64,000 nt of DNA. Origin: Streptomyces spinoverrucosus. GTDB taxonomy: Bacteria > Actinomycetota > Actinomycetes > Streptomycetales > Streptomycetaceae. Under the pieces are notes generated by a model. The model was given only the letters and a program-made list of their open reading frames with translations, did not search any database and was not told the origin of the DNA. The position numbers and the translations under genes are program-made. Location: contig NZ_BJND01000008.1 in NCBI RefSeq assembly GCF_006539505.1, forward strand, positions 310,001 through 374,000. The letters are read 5' to 3'. Every line of letters begins with the position of its first letter. The stretch's first letter is position 1. Positions 43,956-51,698 of the stretch are shown here, one piece after another.

Positions 43956-46055
43956 CTAGCGGTGCGCCGCATGCCGGCCCCCGCCCCTGCGGCGGCCGCC
44001 CCGCGTGCGGCGGGTCGCGGGTATCAGCAGGCCGCCCAGCAGGCCGAGGCTCAGTACGTACGGCCACCAGCCCAGCCCGGAGTCGTCGGCGGTGCTCGCG
44101 CTGCGTGTGCCGACTGCCGCCGAGTTGGACGCCGATCCGGGGGACGGGGAGGCCGACGGGCTCGCGGCGGTGGCGGTGAGGGCGACGTCGTTGCCGTCGC
44201 CGGCGCGGTAGCTGATGCGGTAGACGGTGTCGGCGAGCTTCACCTTCGTACCCTCACGCAGACCGGAGAAGGCGCCCTTCGTCGCTCCGCGCCCCGCGTT
44301 GTCGAGAAGCGTGATCTCGCGAGCCGAGGACCTGCCCGCCGCTGAAAGGTCCACCTCCCCGGCCAGCCGAACCGAGCCCCCGGTCACCTTCAACGGCTTG
44401 GCCTGGAGCACCAGTCGGCCCTTCGCGCGCTGCGTATAGCCTCCGGTCACCGTCAGACCGCCCGCCACCACCCCGTCGTTCGTCACCGCACCCCGCACCG
44501 TGCCCTTGCCGGTGAGTGTCGTCGTCACCCGAAGCCCGGACGTGCCCACGTCCAGCCGGGCGCCCGGCGAGGTGAGCCGAATCGCCTTGCTGCGGCCGAG
44601 AGTCGCCCCGGACTTCAGCGCCAGCGTGCCCTTCCTGACCGTCGTCGTCCCGGTGTACGTCACCCCGCTCCCGGCCAGCGTCGTCGTGGCCGCGCCCGAC
44701 TGCACGAACGCCCCGGAGCCGCTGACCCGGGACAGCGAGATCGGCGTCGACGCGTTCTGCACCACGAGCGTCCCGTCGTTCACCACCCGGCACAGGTCGC
44801 CGTCCATCCACAGCGAGCCGTCACCCTGCCCCGACCCCAGCCGCAGCACCGCGCCCTTCTCGACGGTGGTCGAGCCGTCGTAGTACTGCTTCGCCGCGAA
44901 GGTCACGTCGTTCCCGCGCGTCCCCGCGATGACGACGTCCCCTGCGCCGGGCGCGGCCAGCGTGTCGTGGAACAGGCCGCCGCCGATGGGGGCGCCCAGC
45001 GTCACCGGGCCGTTGTAGTCGAAGGTGAGCAGGGAGCGGGAGCGGGCGGCGAGCAGGTTGATGTAGACGGTCTCCGCGGTGCCCGGCATGAAGATCTTGC
45101 TGGTCGTGCCGTCGCCCCACTGGACGTTCGCGCCCTTGATGTTGGTGCCGCGCTTGTTGACGTTCTTGCGCGCGGGCGTCCAGTTCAGCGCGGGGTCGCT
45201 GAGCGAGGGGTCGGTGTCGCCGCCCTGGTTCGACCAGCTGTACTGGCCGGTGAGCACGACCTTGCTGCCGGGCCGCGACTGGACGTTGATGTCGCTGCCG
45301 TACTCGCGCTGGTAGAAGTCCATCCCCATGGTGACGGTCTGGCCCAGTGGGGTGTCGACCGTGTACGTGCCCTGGTTGAGAATCTTGCGCACATTCGGCA
45401 GCGACGTCGCGAACTCCGGCCGTCCCGCGTTGACCTGCGTACCGTTGTCGATCACCCCGGAGAAGGGGTGGGCGCCCGACAGGTCCCAGGTGCCCCACAG
45501 GAACCTCGGCTGGCTGATCAGCCCGGAGCCGCTGATCGTCCCCAGGTTGTAGGCGCTCTTCAGGGACAGCCGGAGGGTGCCGTCGACCCGGATGTTGGCC
45601 TGGTTGAGCCGGAACGCGGGCGTGCCGTACGGAAAGTGGCCGATCAGGCCGGTCGTACCGCCGTTGCCGTACTGAAGCGTGGCGCCGCGCTCGACGGTGA
45701 CCGCGGGCGGGTCGGGGTTGGTCGTGGTGACGTACGGGTGGTTGCCGCCGAGGATGCTCACCTTCTGCCGCTGCCGGGACTTCGGCAGCGTGAAGTCACT
45801 GTCCTTGGTGAGGATCAGCGTGCCGGTGCCGCGCACGGTGAGCGTGCCTTCGCCGCGGAAGACGCCGTTGTACGTCGTCTGCCCGGACGGGACGGTGACG
45901 ACCGTGTCGCCGGTGAGCGTCACGTCCCGGTTCGCGAGCACGTCCGCGGTGACGTCCCGCGGACCGGCGGCGAAAGAAGGGGGAGCGGTGACCAGGGCGG
46001 CGACCGCCGCGAGGGCGCCGACGGCCGCTGCTGTTCTGTGGGTTTGGCTGCGCAC
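43956..46055 (-). CDS. Exported beta-strand-repeat (autotransporter-like) surface protein with C-terminal membrane anchor
   Basis: A 699-aa protein from a GTG giving a clean Sec signal (MRSQTHRTAAAVGALAAVAA, cleavage near SFAAG). The body is a parallel beta-helix with autotransporter-associated beta-strand repeats, for example GTLTVRGTGTLILT, GTLVVQNASTPIS and GTTTVRKGTLALKSGATLG. The last 60 residues are a Ser/Ala-rich linker, a membrane span (WWPYVLSLGLLGGLLIPA) and an Arg-rich tail, so it is anchored to the outer face of the membrane. An alternative TTG start at 46121 has a strong GAGGAGG but would add a rare TTA codon and spoil the signal peptide. Function unknown; probable plant-surface or polymer binding, or a lyase-like helix. 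Confidence 0.78.
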   Translation of the reverse strand: MRSQTHRTAAAVGALAAVAALVTAPPSFAAGPRDVTADVLANRDVTLTGDTVVTVPSGQTTYNGVFRGEGTLTVRGTGTLILTKDSDFTLPKSRQRQKVSILGGNHPYVTTTNPDPPAVTVERGATLQYGNGGTTGLIGHFPYGTPAFRLNQANIRVDGTLRLSLKSAYNLGTISGSGLISQPRFLWGTWDLSGAHPFSGVIDNGTQVNAGRPEFATSLPNVRKILNQGTYTVDTPLGQTVTMGMDFYQREYGSDINVQSRPGSKVVLTGQYSWSNQGGDTDPSLSDPALNWTPARKNVNKRGTNIKGANVQWGDGTTSKIFMPGTAETVYINLLAARSRSLLTFDYNGPVTLGAPIGGGLFHDTLAAPGAGDVVIAGTRGNDVTFAAKQYYDGSTTVEKGAVLRLGSGQGDGSLWMDGDLCRVVNDGTLVVQNASTPISLSRVSGSGAFVQSGAATTTLAGSGVTYTGTTTVRKGTLALKSGATLGRSKAIRLTSPGARLDVGTSGLRVTTTLTGKGTVRGAVTNDGVVAGGLTVTGGYTQRAKGRLVLQAKPLKVTGGSVRLAGEVDLSAAGRSSAREITLLDNAGRGATKGAFSGLREGTKVKLADTVYRISYRAGDGNDVALTATAASPSASPSPGSASNSAAVGTRSASTADDSGLGWWPYVLSLGLLGGLLIPATRRTRGGRRRGGGRHAAHR

Positions 46056-46227
46056 GTGAGGGGAGACGGCCGGGACGTCGGCCGATAACAGAAAATCGTC
46101 GCCGTACTTTGTCCCGTCCAACCCGTTGACCTCCTCGTAACGCACCTTTACCTTTTCGGCGTTCGGAATGACAGATGCCGTACGAAATGTCGAACAGACT
46201 CCGTCGAGCATACGAGAGGCAGTCCGC

Positions 46228-47301
46228 ATGAGCCGCGCCGACGACCTGCCCACCCCCAACCGCCGACTCGTACTGAAGAGCGCCGCCCTCGCCGCGGGCG
46301 CCCTGGCCGCCGCCGCCACCACCGCAACAGCAGCCCCTCGGAAAGCAGCCGGTCCTTACGTGAACCCGCTCGTCCTCAACCGCGCCGACCCGCACATCAC
46401 GCGGCACACGGACGGCTACTACTACTTCACCGCCACCGCCCCCGAGTACGACCGCATCATCCTGCGCCGCTCGCGCACCCTGAACGGCCTCGGGACCGCC
46501 GCCGAGTCCGTCATCTGGCGCGCTCACCCGACCGGTGACATGGGCGCCCACATCTGGGCTCCGGAAATGCATCGGATCAAGGGCAAGTGGTACATCTACT
46601 TCGCCGCCGCCCCCGCCGAGGACGTGTGGCGGATCCGCATCTGGGTCCTGGAGAACTCCAACCCCAACCCCTTCCGCGGAACCTGGGTGGAGAAGGGCCA
46701 GATCAAGACGGCCTGGGAGACCTTCTCCCTCGACGCCACCACCTTCACCCACCGCGGCAACCGCTACCTCGCCTGGGCCCAGCACGAGCCCGGCATGGAC
46801 AACAACACCGGCCTGTGGCTGTCGAAGATGGCGAACCCGTGGACCCTGACGGGCCCCCAGATCAGACTCTCCACCCCCGAGTACGACTGGGAGTGCATCG
46901 GCTTCAAGGTGAACGAGGGGCCGTACGTCCTCAAGCGCAACGGCCGGATCTTCATGACCTACTCGGCCAGCGCCACCGACCACAACTACTGCGTCGGCCT
47001 GCTCACCGCCCCCGCGAACGCGGACCTCATGAACCCCGCCAGCTGGTCCAAGTCCCCGACGCCGGTCTTCACCAGCAACGACACCACCAAGCAGTACGGC
47101 CCCGGCCACAACTGCTTCACGGTCGCCGAGGACGGCCGCACCGATGTCCTCGTCTACCACGCACGCCAGTACAAGGAGATCAACGGCGACCCGCTCAACG
47201 ACCCCAACCGCCACACCCGCGTGCAGACCCTCCGCTGGAAGCCGGACGGCACCCCGGACTTCGGCATCCCCGTCGCCGACACCGCACCGCGCGGAGCGTG
47301 A
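46228..47301 (+). CDS. Exported GH43 arabinanase/arabinofuranosidase
   Basis: A 357-aa family 43 enzyme with a Tat-like signal (NRRLVLKSAALAAGALAAAA). The propeller begins NPLVLNRADPHITRHTDGYY, where the Asp of ADPH is the catalytic base, followed by HIWAPEMHRIKGKWYIYFAA, an Asp in FSLDATTF and the probable acid Glu in FKVNEGPYV. It resembles the exo-arabinanase/1,5-alpha-arabinofuranosidase group of Streptomyces. It would trim arabinan side chains of rhamnogalacturonan-I. It lies 2 bp ahead of the galactanase gene. Confidence 0.9.
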   Translation: MSRADDLPTPNRRLVLKSAALAAGALAAAATTATAAPRKAAGPYVNPLVLNRADPHITRHTDGYYYFTATAPEYDRIILRRSRTLNGLGTAAESVIWRAHPTGDMGAHIWAPEMHRIKGKWYIYFAAAPAEDVWRIRIWVLENSNPNPFRGTWVEKGQIKTAWETFSLDATTFTHRGNRYLAWAQHEPGMDNNTGLWLSKMANPWTLTGPQIRLSTPEYDWECIGFKVNEGPYVLKRNGRIFMTYSASATDHNYCVGLLTAPANADLMNPASWSKSPTPVFTSNDTTKQYGPGHNCFTVAEDGRTDVLVYHARQYKEINGDPLNDPNRHTRVQTLRWKPDGTPDFGIPVADTAPRGA

Positions 47302-47302
47302 C

Positions 47303-48715
47303 ATGAGACGCCTGTACGCGATCCTCCTCGCCCTGTGCTGTGCGCTCGCCGGTGCTCTCGTCACCGCGGCCCCGGCGAGCGCCGCGCCGCAGACGATCAC
47401 CAACGGCACGCAGTTCACCGACACGTCGGGCAACCCCGTGCACGCCCACGGCGGCGGCATCATCAAGGTCGGCGCCTACTACTACTGGTTCGGCGAGCAC
47501 CGCAACGCCGACAACACCTTCCGGTACGTGGACGCCTACCGCTCCACCGACCTGAAGAACTGGGAGTTCAGGAACCACGTCCTGACCCAGTCCACCGACC
47601 CGGAACTGGCCGTCGCCAACATCGAGCGGCCCAAGGTCATGTACAACGCGTCCACCGGCAAGTTCGTGATGTGGATGCACAAGGAGAACGGCTCCGACTA
47701 CAGCGAGGCCCGCGCGGCCGTCGCCGTCTCGGACACCGTCGACGGCGACTACACCTGGCAGGGCAGCTTCCGCCCGCTCGGCCAGCACATGTCCCGGGAC
47801 ATCACGGTCTTCGTCGACACCGACGGAACCGGTTACATGATCTCCGCCGCCCGCGAGAACTACGACCTGCACATCTACCGCCTGACCAGCGACTACACCG
47901 GCATCGCCGCCCTGGTCGCCGACCCCTGGCACGGCGGCCACCGCGAGGCCCCGGCCCTGTTCAAGCGGAACGGCGTCTACTTCATGCTGACCTCGGGCGC
48001 CACCGGCTGGAACCCCAACCAGCAGCAGTACGCCACCGCCACCAGCATCACCGGCCCCTGGACCGCGATGACCAACGTCGGCGACTCGACGGCATACGGC
48101 TCGCAGACCACGTACGTCCTGCCCGTGCAGGGCACCTCGGGCACCGCGTACCTCTACCTGGGCGACCGCTGGGGCAACTCCTTCGGCGGCACCGTCAACG
48201 ACTCCCGCTACGTCTGGCTGCCGCTGACCTTCCCCACCTCGCGATCGATGTCGATGTCCTGGTCACCGGAGGTCACCATCGACGCGGCGGCCGGCACGGT
48301 GAGCGGTGCCGGCGCCACGTACCAGACGCTGATCGCCCGGCACAGCGCCAAGTGCGCCGACGTACCGAACCAGTCGCTGTGGCAGGGCGCCGCGCTCAGC
48401 CAGTACACCTGCAACGGCGGCAACAACCAGAAGTTCTGGTTCAAGCCCGTCGGCAGCGGCTACTACCAGCTGATGGTCCGCAACAGCAGCCTCTGCCTCA
48501 CCGAGAACGCGGCCAACGTCACCCAGGAGAACTGCAACACCGCCGCCACCAACCAGCAGTGGAGCGTGACCGCTTCCGGCAGCTACTGGCTGATCAGGGC
48601 CAGGACCACCGGCGAGTGCCTGGACGTGAACGGCGCGTCCACCGCCAACTCCGCCGCGCTGATCACCTACACCTGCAATGGAGGAACGAACCAGCAGTGG
48701 ACGCGCGGAACGTGA
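47303..48715 (+). CDS. Exported GH43 exo-beta-1,3-galactanase with CBM13
   Basis: A 470-aa secreted enzyme. A Sec signal (MRRLYAILLALCCALAGALV, cleavage near PASA) is followed by a GH43 domain opening with TSGNPVHAHGGGIIKVGAYY and the segment NIERPKVMYNASTGKFVMWM, which are typical of galactan 1,3-beta-galactosidases (GH43_24). The C-terminal 130 residues are a ricin-type CBM13 with QxW motifs (NNQKFWF, NQQWSV, NQQWTR). It should attack the beta-1,3-galactan backbone of arabinogalactan. It is in an operon with the arabinanase. Confidence 0.88.
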   Translation: MRRLYAILLALCCALAGALVTAAPASAAPQTITNGTQFTDTSGNPVHAHGGGIIKVGAYYYWFGEHRNADNTFRYVDAYRSTDLKNWEFRNHVLTQSTDPELAVANIERPKVMYNASTGKFVMWMHKENGSDYSEARAAVAVSDTVDGDYTWQGSFRPLGQHMSRDITVFVDTDGTGYMISAARENYDLHIYRLTSDYTGIAALVADPWHGGHREAPALFKRNGVYFMLTSGATGWNPNQQQYATATSITGPWTAMTNVGDSTAYGSQTTYVLPVQGTSGTAYLYLGDRWGNSFGGTVNDSRYVWLPLTFPTSRSMSMSWSPEVTIDAAAGTVSGAGATYQTLIARHSAKCADVPNQSLWQGAALSQYTCNGGNNQKFWFKPVGSGYYQLMVRNSSLCLTENAANVTQENCNTAATNQQWSVTASGSYWLIRARTTGECLDVNGASTANSAALITYTCNGGTNQQWTRGT

Positions 48716-48718
48716 CGG

Positions 48719-50401
48719 TCAGGCGAGCAGGTCGATCGCGTCGATCGCGGTGCCCGCGCTGAGATAGGACGTCGTCCCCGAACCGCTCACCACGTGGATC
48801 TTCAGCGTGTTGTACGCGCCGGTGTCCGTCAGCCAGGCGGACGCCGGAACGCTGTAGGTGAACGTGTGGTTGTTGCCGCGGTACGAGCCGTTGGTCAGCG
48901 ACCTCGTGTTCGGCTGGGTGGGCGGTGCGGGGATCGCCGACGTCCACGTGTCGTTGACGACGACCTGCGGGCGGCCGTTGGCGTAGGCCGTCGTCACGCC
49001 GATCCGCAGCGTGTGGGCGGCGGCGGCCTGGGCGGCGGTCAGCCGGAAGTAGACGATGATCCCGCTGTTGACGTCCTTCCAGAGATAGCAGGGGAACGCC
49101 GACGTCTCACTGCCGCTGCCGATCACCACATTGCCGGTCCAGGGGGCGGCCCGGACGTCCGACGGATGGGCGTACGTCATCAGGTCGGCGTTCTTGAAGC
49201 CCCTGGGCGTCCCCGTCCAGTCGCCGATCCGCCAGATCGCGCTCGCGTTGGACGGGTCGTTCGAGGAGGGGACGGCGATCGTGTTGAGGGTGGTCGTCGC
49301 GCCCGCGCTCACCGTCACCGACTGCGTATACACGGCGAGTTCGTCCTTGAACACGGTCAGGGTGTACGTCCCCGGAAGGACACCCCCGATGGAGAAGTAA
49401 CCGTCCGATGCTCGTGCCGAACCCCAGTACTGCGCCGCCGAGTCGGCGAGGCCGACGGTGTACGGGTGCGCCGTGTTCCGCCCGCTGATCCCGACGCCCG
49501 CGACCCGGCCGCGGCCACTCGCCGCGACGTACCCGGAGATGCCGAGCGAGTCCGCCCACGGGGTCGTGAGCGTTCCCGGGAACAGCGCCGAGGAGGGCGC
49601 CCCGCCGTCCGTGAAGGCGATGACGTACGGGCCCTGGAGGCCGAAGCGCTGGTCCTCGGTCTGGTTCTGGCCGTAGTAGAGGATCTCGTAGAGGCCGCCG
49701 CCGTCCGCGCTCTGGTGGCGGAGGAGGGAGCGGTAGAAGGGGCCGCCGGAGGCCTTCTCGTGGTTGCTGCGCACGATCCACAGGCCGACGCTGCCGGTCG
49801 TCCAGCCGATGTAGTTGTAGTCCATGACCCGCAGCCGGGAGTAGTGCTTGGAGCGGGTCTGACCGTCGGACTTTCTGAACACGTCCTGCGCCTCGATGGT
49901 GGTGGGCGCGTAGGTGTAGGAGTCGGGCTCGTCGTTGAGGAACAGGCCCTTTCGCACCCGCAGGATGTAACGGGTCGCGGAAACCGATGTGTCGGCCTTG
50001 TTGGTCCACAGGTAGATGTTGTTCTCGCCGCTGCGGGCCGCGTAGTAGTGCCGGAGAGTGCCGTAGGCGACGGAGATCAGGATCGTGGTCCCGGACTGCC
50101 TGATCGTCACCGTGGAGCTGCCGAGGCCCGACTCGATGTGCGAGTTCATGCCGCCGTAGCCCTGGTACTCCGTGCCCCGGTAGACCAGGGAGGACAGATC
50201 GCCGTTGGACTTACGGACCTTGAAAACGAGGTCGGCGCCGGTGTCGACGACGTAGTTCGAGCCGTCGTCGCTCCAGCCGAAGGCCGCGGCCCGCGCGGTG
50301 CCGGTGAGCGCGGCGCCGGCGGCGGCCGCGGTGGCGCCGACGACGAAGGCGCGGCGGCCGAGGGCCGGGCGGACGCGGGGCCCGTCTGTGGCTGAGGACA
50401 T
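48719..50401 (-). CDS. Exported rhamnogalacturonan lyase, PL4
   Basis: A 560-aa polysaccharide lyase family 4 enzyme that cleaves the rhamnogalacturonan-I backbone by beta-elimination. It has a Tat signal (GRRAFVVGATAAAAGAALTG), a catalytic beta-sandwich starting FGWSDDGSNYVVDTGADLVF, then a fibronectin III-like middle domain (SIGGVLPGTYTLTVFKDELA) and a carbohydrate-binding-type C-terminal domain (IWRIGDWTGTPRGFKNADLM onwards). AGGAGG precedes the ATG. Its divergent neighbour is the acetylesterase gene, with operator-like palindromes between them. Confidence 0.92.
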   Translation of the reverse strand: MSSATDGPRVRPALGRRAFVVGATAAAAGAALTGTARAAAFGWSDDGSNYVVDTGADLVFKVRKSNGDLSSLVYRGTEYQGYGGMNSHIESGLGSSTVTIRQSGTTILISVAYGTLRHYYAARSGENNIYLWTNKADTSVSATRYILRVRKGLFLNDEPDSYTYAPTTIEAQDVFRKSDGQTRSKHYSRLRVMDYNYIGWTTGSVGLWIVRSNHEKASGGPFYRSLLRHQSADGGGLYEILYYGQNQTEDQRFGLQGPYVIAFTDGGAPSSALFPGTLTTPWADSLGISGYVAASGRGRVAGVGISGRNTAHPYTVGLADSAAQYWGSARASDGYFSIGGVLPGTYTLTVFKDELAVYTQSVTVSAGATTTLNTIAVPSSNDPSNASAIWRIGDWTGTPRGFKNADLMTYAHPSDVRAAPWTGNVVIGSGSETSAFPCYLWKDVNSGIIVYFRLTAAQAAAAHTLRIGVTTAYANGRPQVVVNDTWTSAIPAPPTQPNTRSLTNGSYRGNNHTFTYSVPASAWLTDTGAYNTLKIHVVSGSGTTSYLSAGTAIDAIDLLA

Positions 50402-50466
50402 GGGTCGCCTCCTGGGTCTGTGGGGGCGGTGCGGGTGCTGGGAAGGGTGACAGTCGAATCGCGTTC

Positions 50467-50482
50467 GCGAAAGGGCTTTCGC
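50467..50482. promoter_or_regulatory. Palindrome in PL4/CE12 divergent promoter
   Basis: GCGAAAG-GG-CTTTCGC, perfect 7-bp arms, in the 190-bp interval between the lyase and acetylesterase starts. Likely operator. Confidence 0.6.
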
Positions 50483-50524
50483 ACGCAGGAAGTTGGCGGT
50501 GATGCGAATTGGCGCAGAGGTCTA

Positions 50525-50536
50525 GAAAGCGCTTGC
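50525..50536. promoter_or_regulatory. GAAAGCGCTT-type LacI operator
   Basis: GAAAGCGCTTGC, close to the classical LacI consensus, 56 bp upstream of the acetylesterase start. It matches the site in front of the LacI gene at 19247-20290. Confidence 0.62.
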
Positions 50537-50591
50537 TGAAACGTTGTACGGTCCGAGCCGCGCGCCTTGTCGACCTGCCTCGGGAGCAGCC

Positions 50592-51635
50592 ATGAGACGT
50601 TTCACCCTCGCCGCGCCGGCCGCGCTGGCCATTGCCACCTTCCTGACGGCCGTGCCGGTTCAGGCGTACGACGGGCACCGCGCCCTCGGCCCGGAGAACT
50701 GCACCGCCACCGCCTGCCACTTCGACGTGCCGCCCGGGACGTACGACGTGCGCGTCGTCCTCGGCGGAGAGGAGCCGTCCAGCACGGCCATCACCGGCGA
50801 GACCCGGCGCTCGCTGCTCCCCGAGACGGCCGTCGCGGCGGGCGAGCGCGTGGCCCGCAGCTTCACGGTGAACGTCCGCACGCCCGAGGGCGAGCCGACC
50901 GGAGCCGACGGCGCCGCGGGCCTGGATCTGGTGCTGGGCGGTTCGGCCCCCGCGCTCGCCGACATCCGGGTGACGCCCGCCCGGCACACCCGCCAGATCT
51001 TCCTCGTCGGCGACTCCACGGTCTGCGACCAGCCCGGCGACCCGTACTCCGCCTGGGGCCAGCAACTGCCGCAGTTCCTGCGCAAGGGCGTCTCCGTCGC
51101 CAACTACGCCGACTCGGGCGAAAGCACGGTCACCTACCTGCAGAACCCGCAGCTGTGGGCCACCGTCCAGCCGCAGATCCGGCGCGGCGACCTCGTCCTC
51201 ATCCAGCTCGCCCACAACGACAAGCAGACCGACGAGGCGACCTACCGGGCCAACCTCGAAACGCTCGTGGACGGCGTGCGCGCCGAGGGCGGCCGTCCGG
51301 TGCTGGTCACGCCCATCGTGCGGCGCTGGTTCAACTCCGACGGCACCCTGAACAACGGCACCGCACTCCTGGTCAACGGTCTGGGCGTCGACCACCCGGC
51401 CGTCACCCGCTCGGTCGCGGCCGCCAAGGGCGTCCCCCTCATCGACCTCACGGCGAAGACGAAAGCCCTGGTGGAGACGCTGGGCGTGGAGGCGTCCAAG
51501 GCGCTGTACCTCTACAACGAGAAACGGGACAACACGCACACCTCCGTGCACGGCGCCACGGTCTACGCGGGCCTGGTCCGGGACGAACTCACCGCTCAGC
51601 ATCTGGTGCCGCAGGGCAAGGTGCGGGTGGGATGA
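50592..51635 (+). CDS. Exported rhamnogalacturonan acetylesterase, CE12
   Basis: A 347-aa SGNH-fold esterase with a Sec signal (MRRFTLAAPAALAIATFLTA). An N-terminal beta domain of about 120 residues precedes the esterase. Conserved blocks are FLVGDSTVCD (catalytic Ser), the glycine/asparagine blocks, QLAHNDKQ and the terminal DNTHTSVHGA (Asp and His). It would remove acetyl groups from rhamnogalacturonan so that the PL4 lyase can act. It precedes the DUF2264 gene by 63 bp. Confidence 0.9.
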   Translation: MRRFTLAAPAALAIATFLTAVPVQAYDGHRALGPENCTATACHFDVPPGTYDVRVVLGGEEPSSTAITGETRRSLLPETAVAAGERVARSFTVNVRTPEGEPTGADGAAGLDLVLGGSAPALADIRVTPARHTRQIFLVGDSTVCDQPGDPYSAWGQQLPQFLRKGVSVANYADSGESTVTYLQNPQLWATVQPQIRRGDLVLIQLAHNDKQTDEATYRANLETLVDGVRAEGGRPVLVTPIVRRWFNSDGTLNNGTALLVNGLGVDHPAVTRSVAAAKGVPLIDLTAKTKALVETLGVEASKALYLYNEKRDNTHTSVHGATVYAGLVRDELTAQHLVPQGKVRVG

Positions 51636-51698
51636 ACTCCTGGGGCGCCCCGACCGGAACCGGGGCGCTCCAGGACCAGCTGGAAGGAAGGCCTGCCG

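Noticed and set aside
46056..46121. TTG start with strong RBS for the beta-strand-repeat protein
   Set aside because: It would add a 22-residue leader containing rare TTA and TTT codons ahead of a normal signal peptide. Kept as an alternative only.
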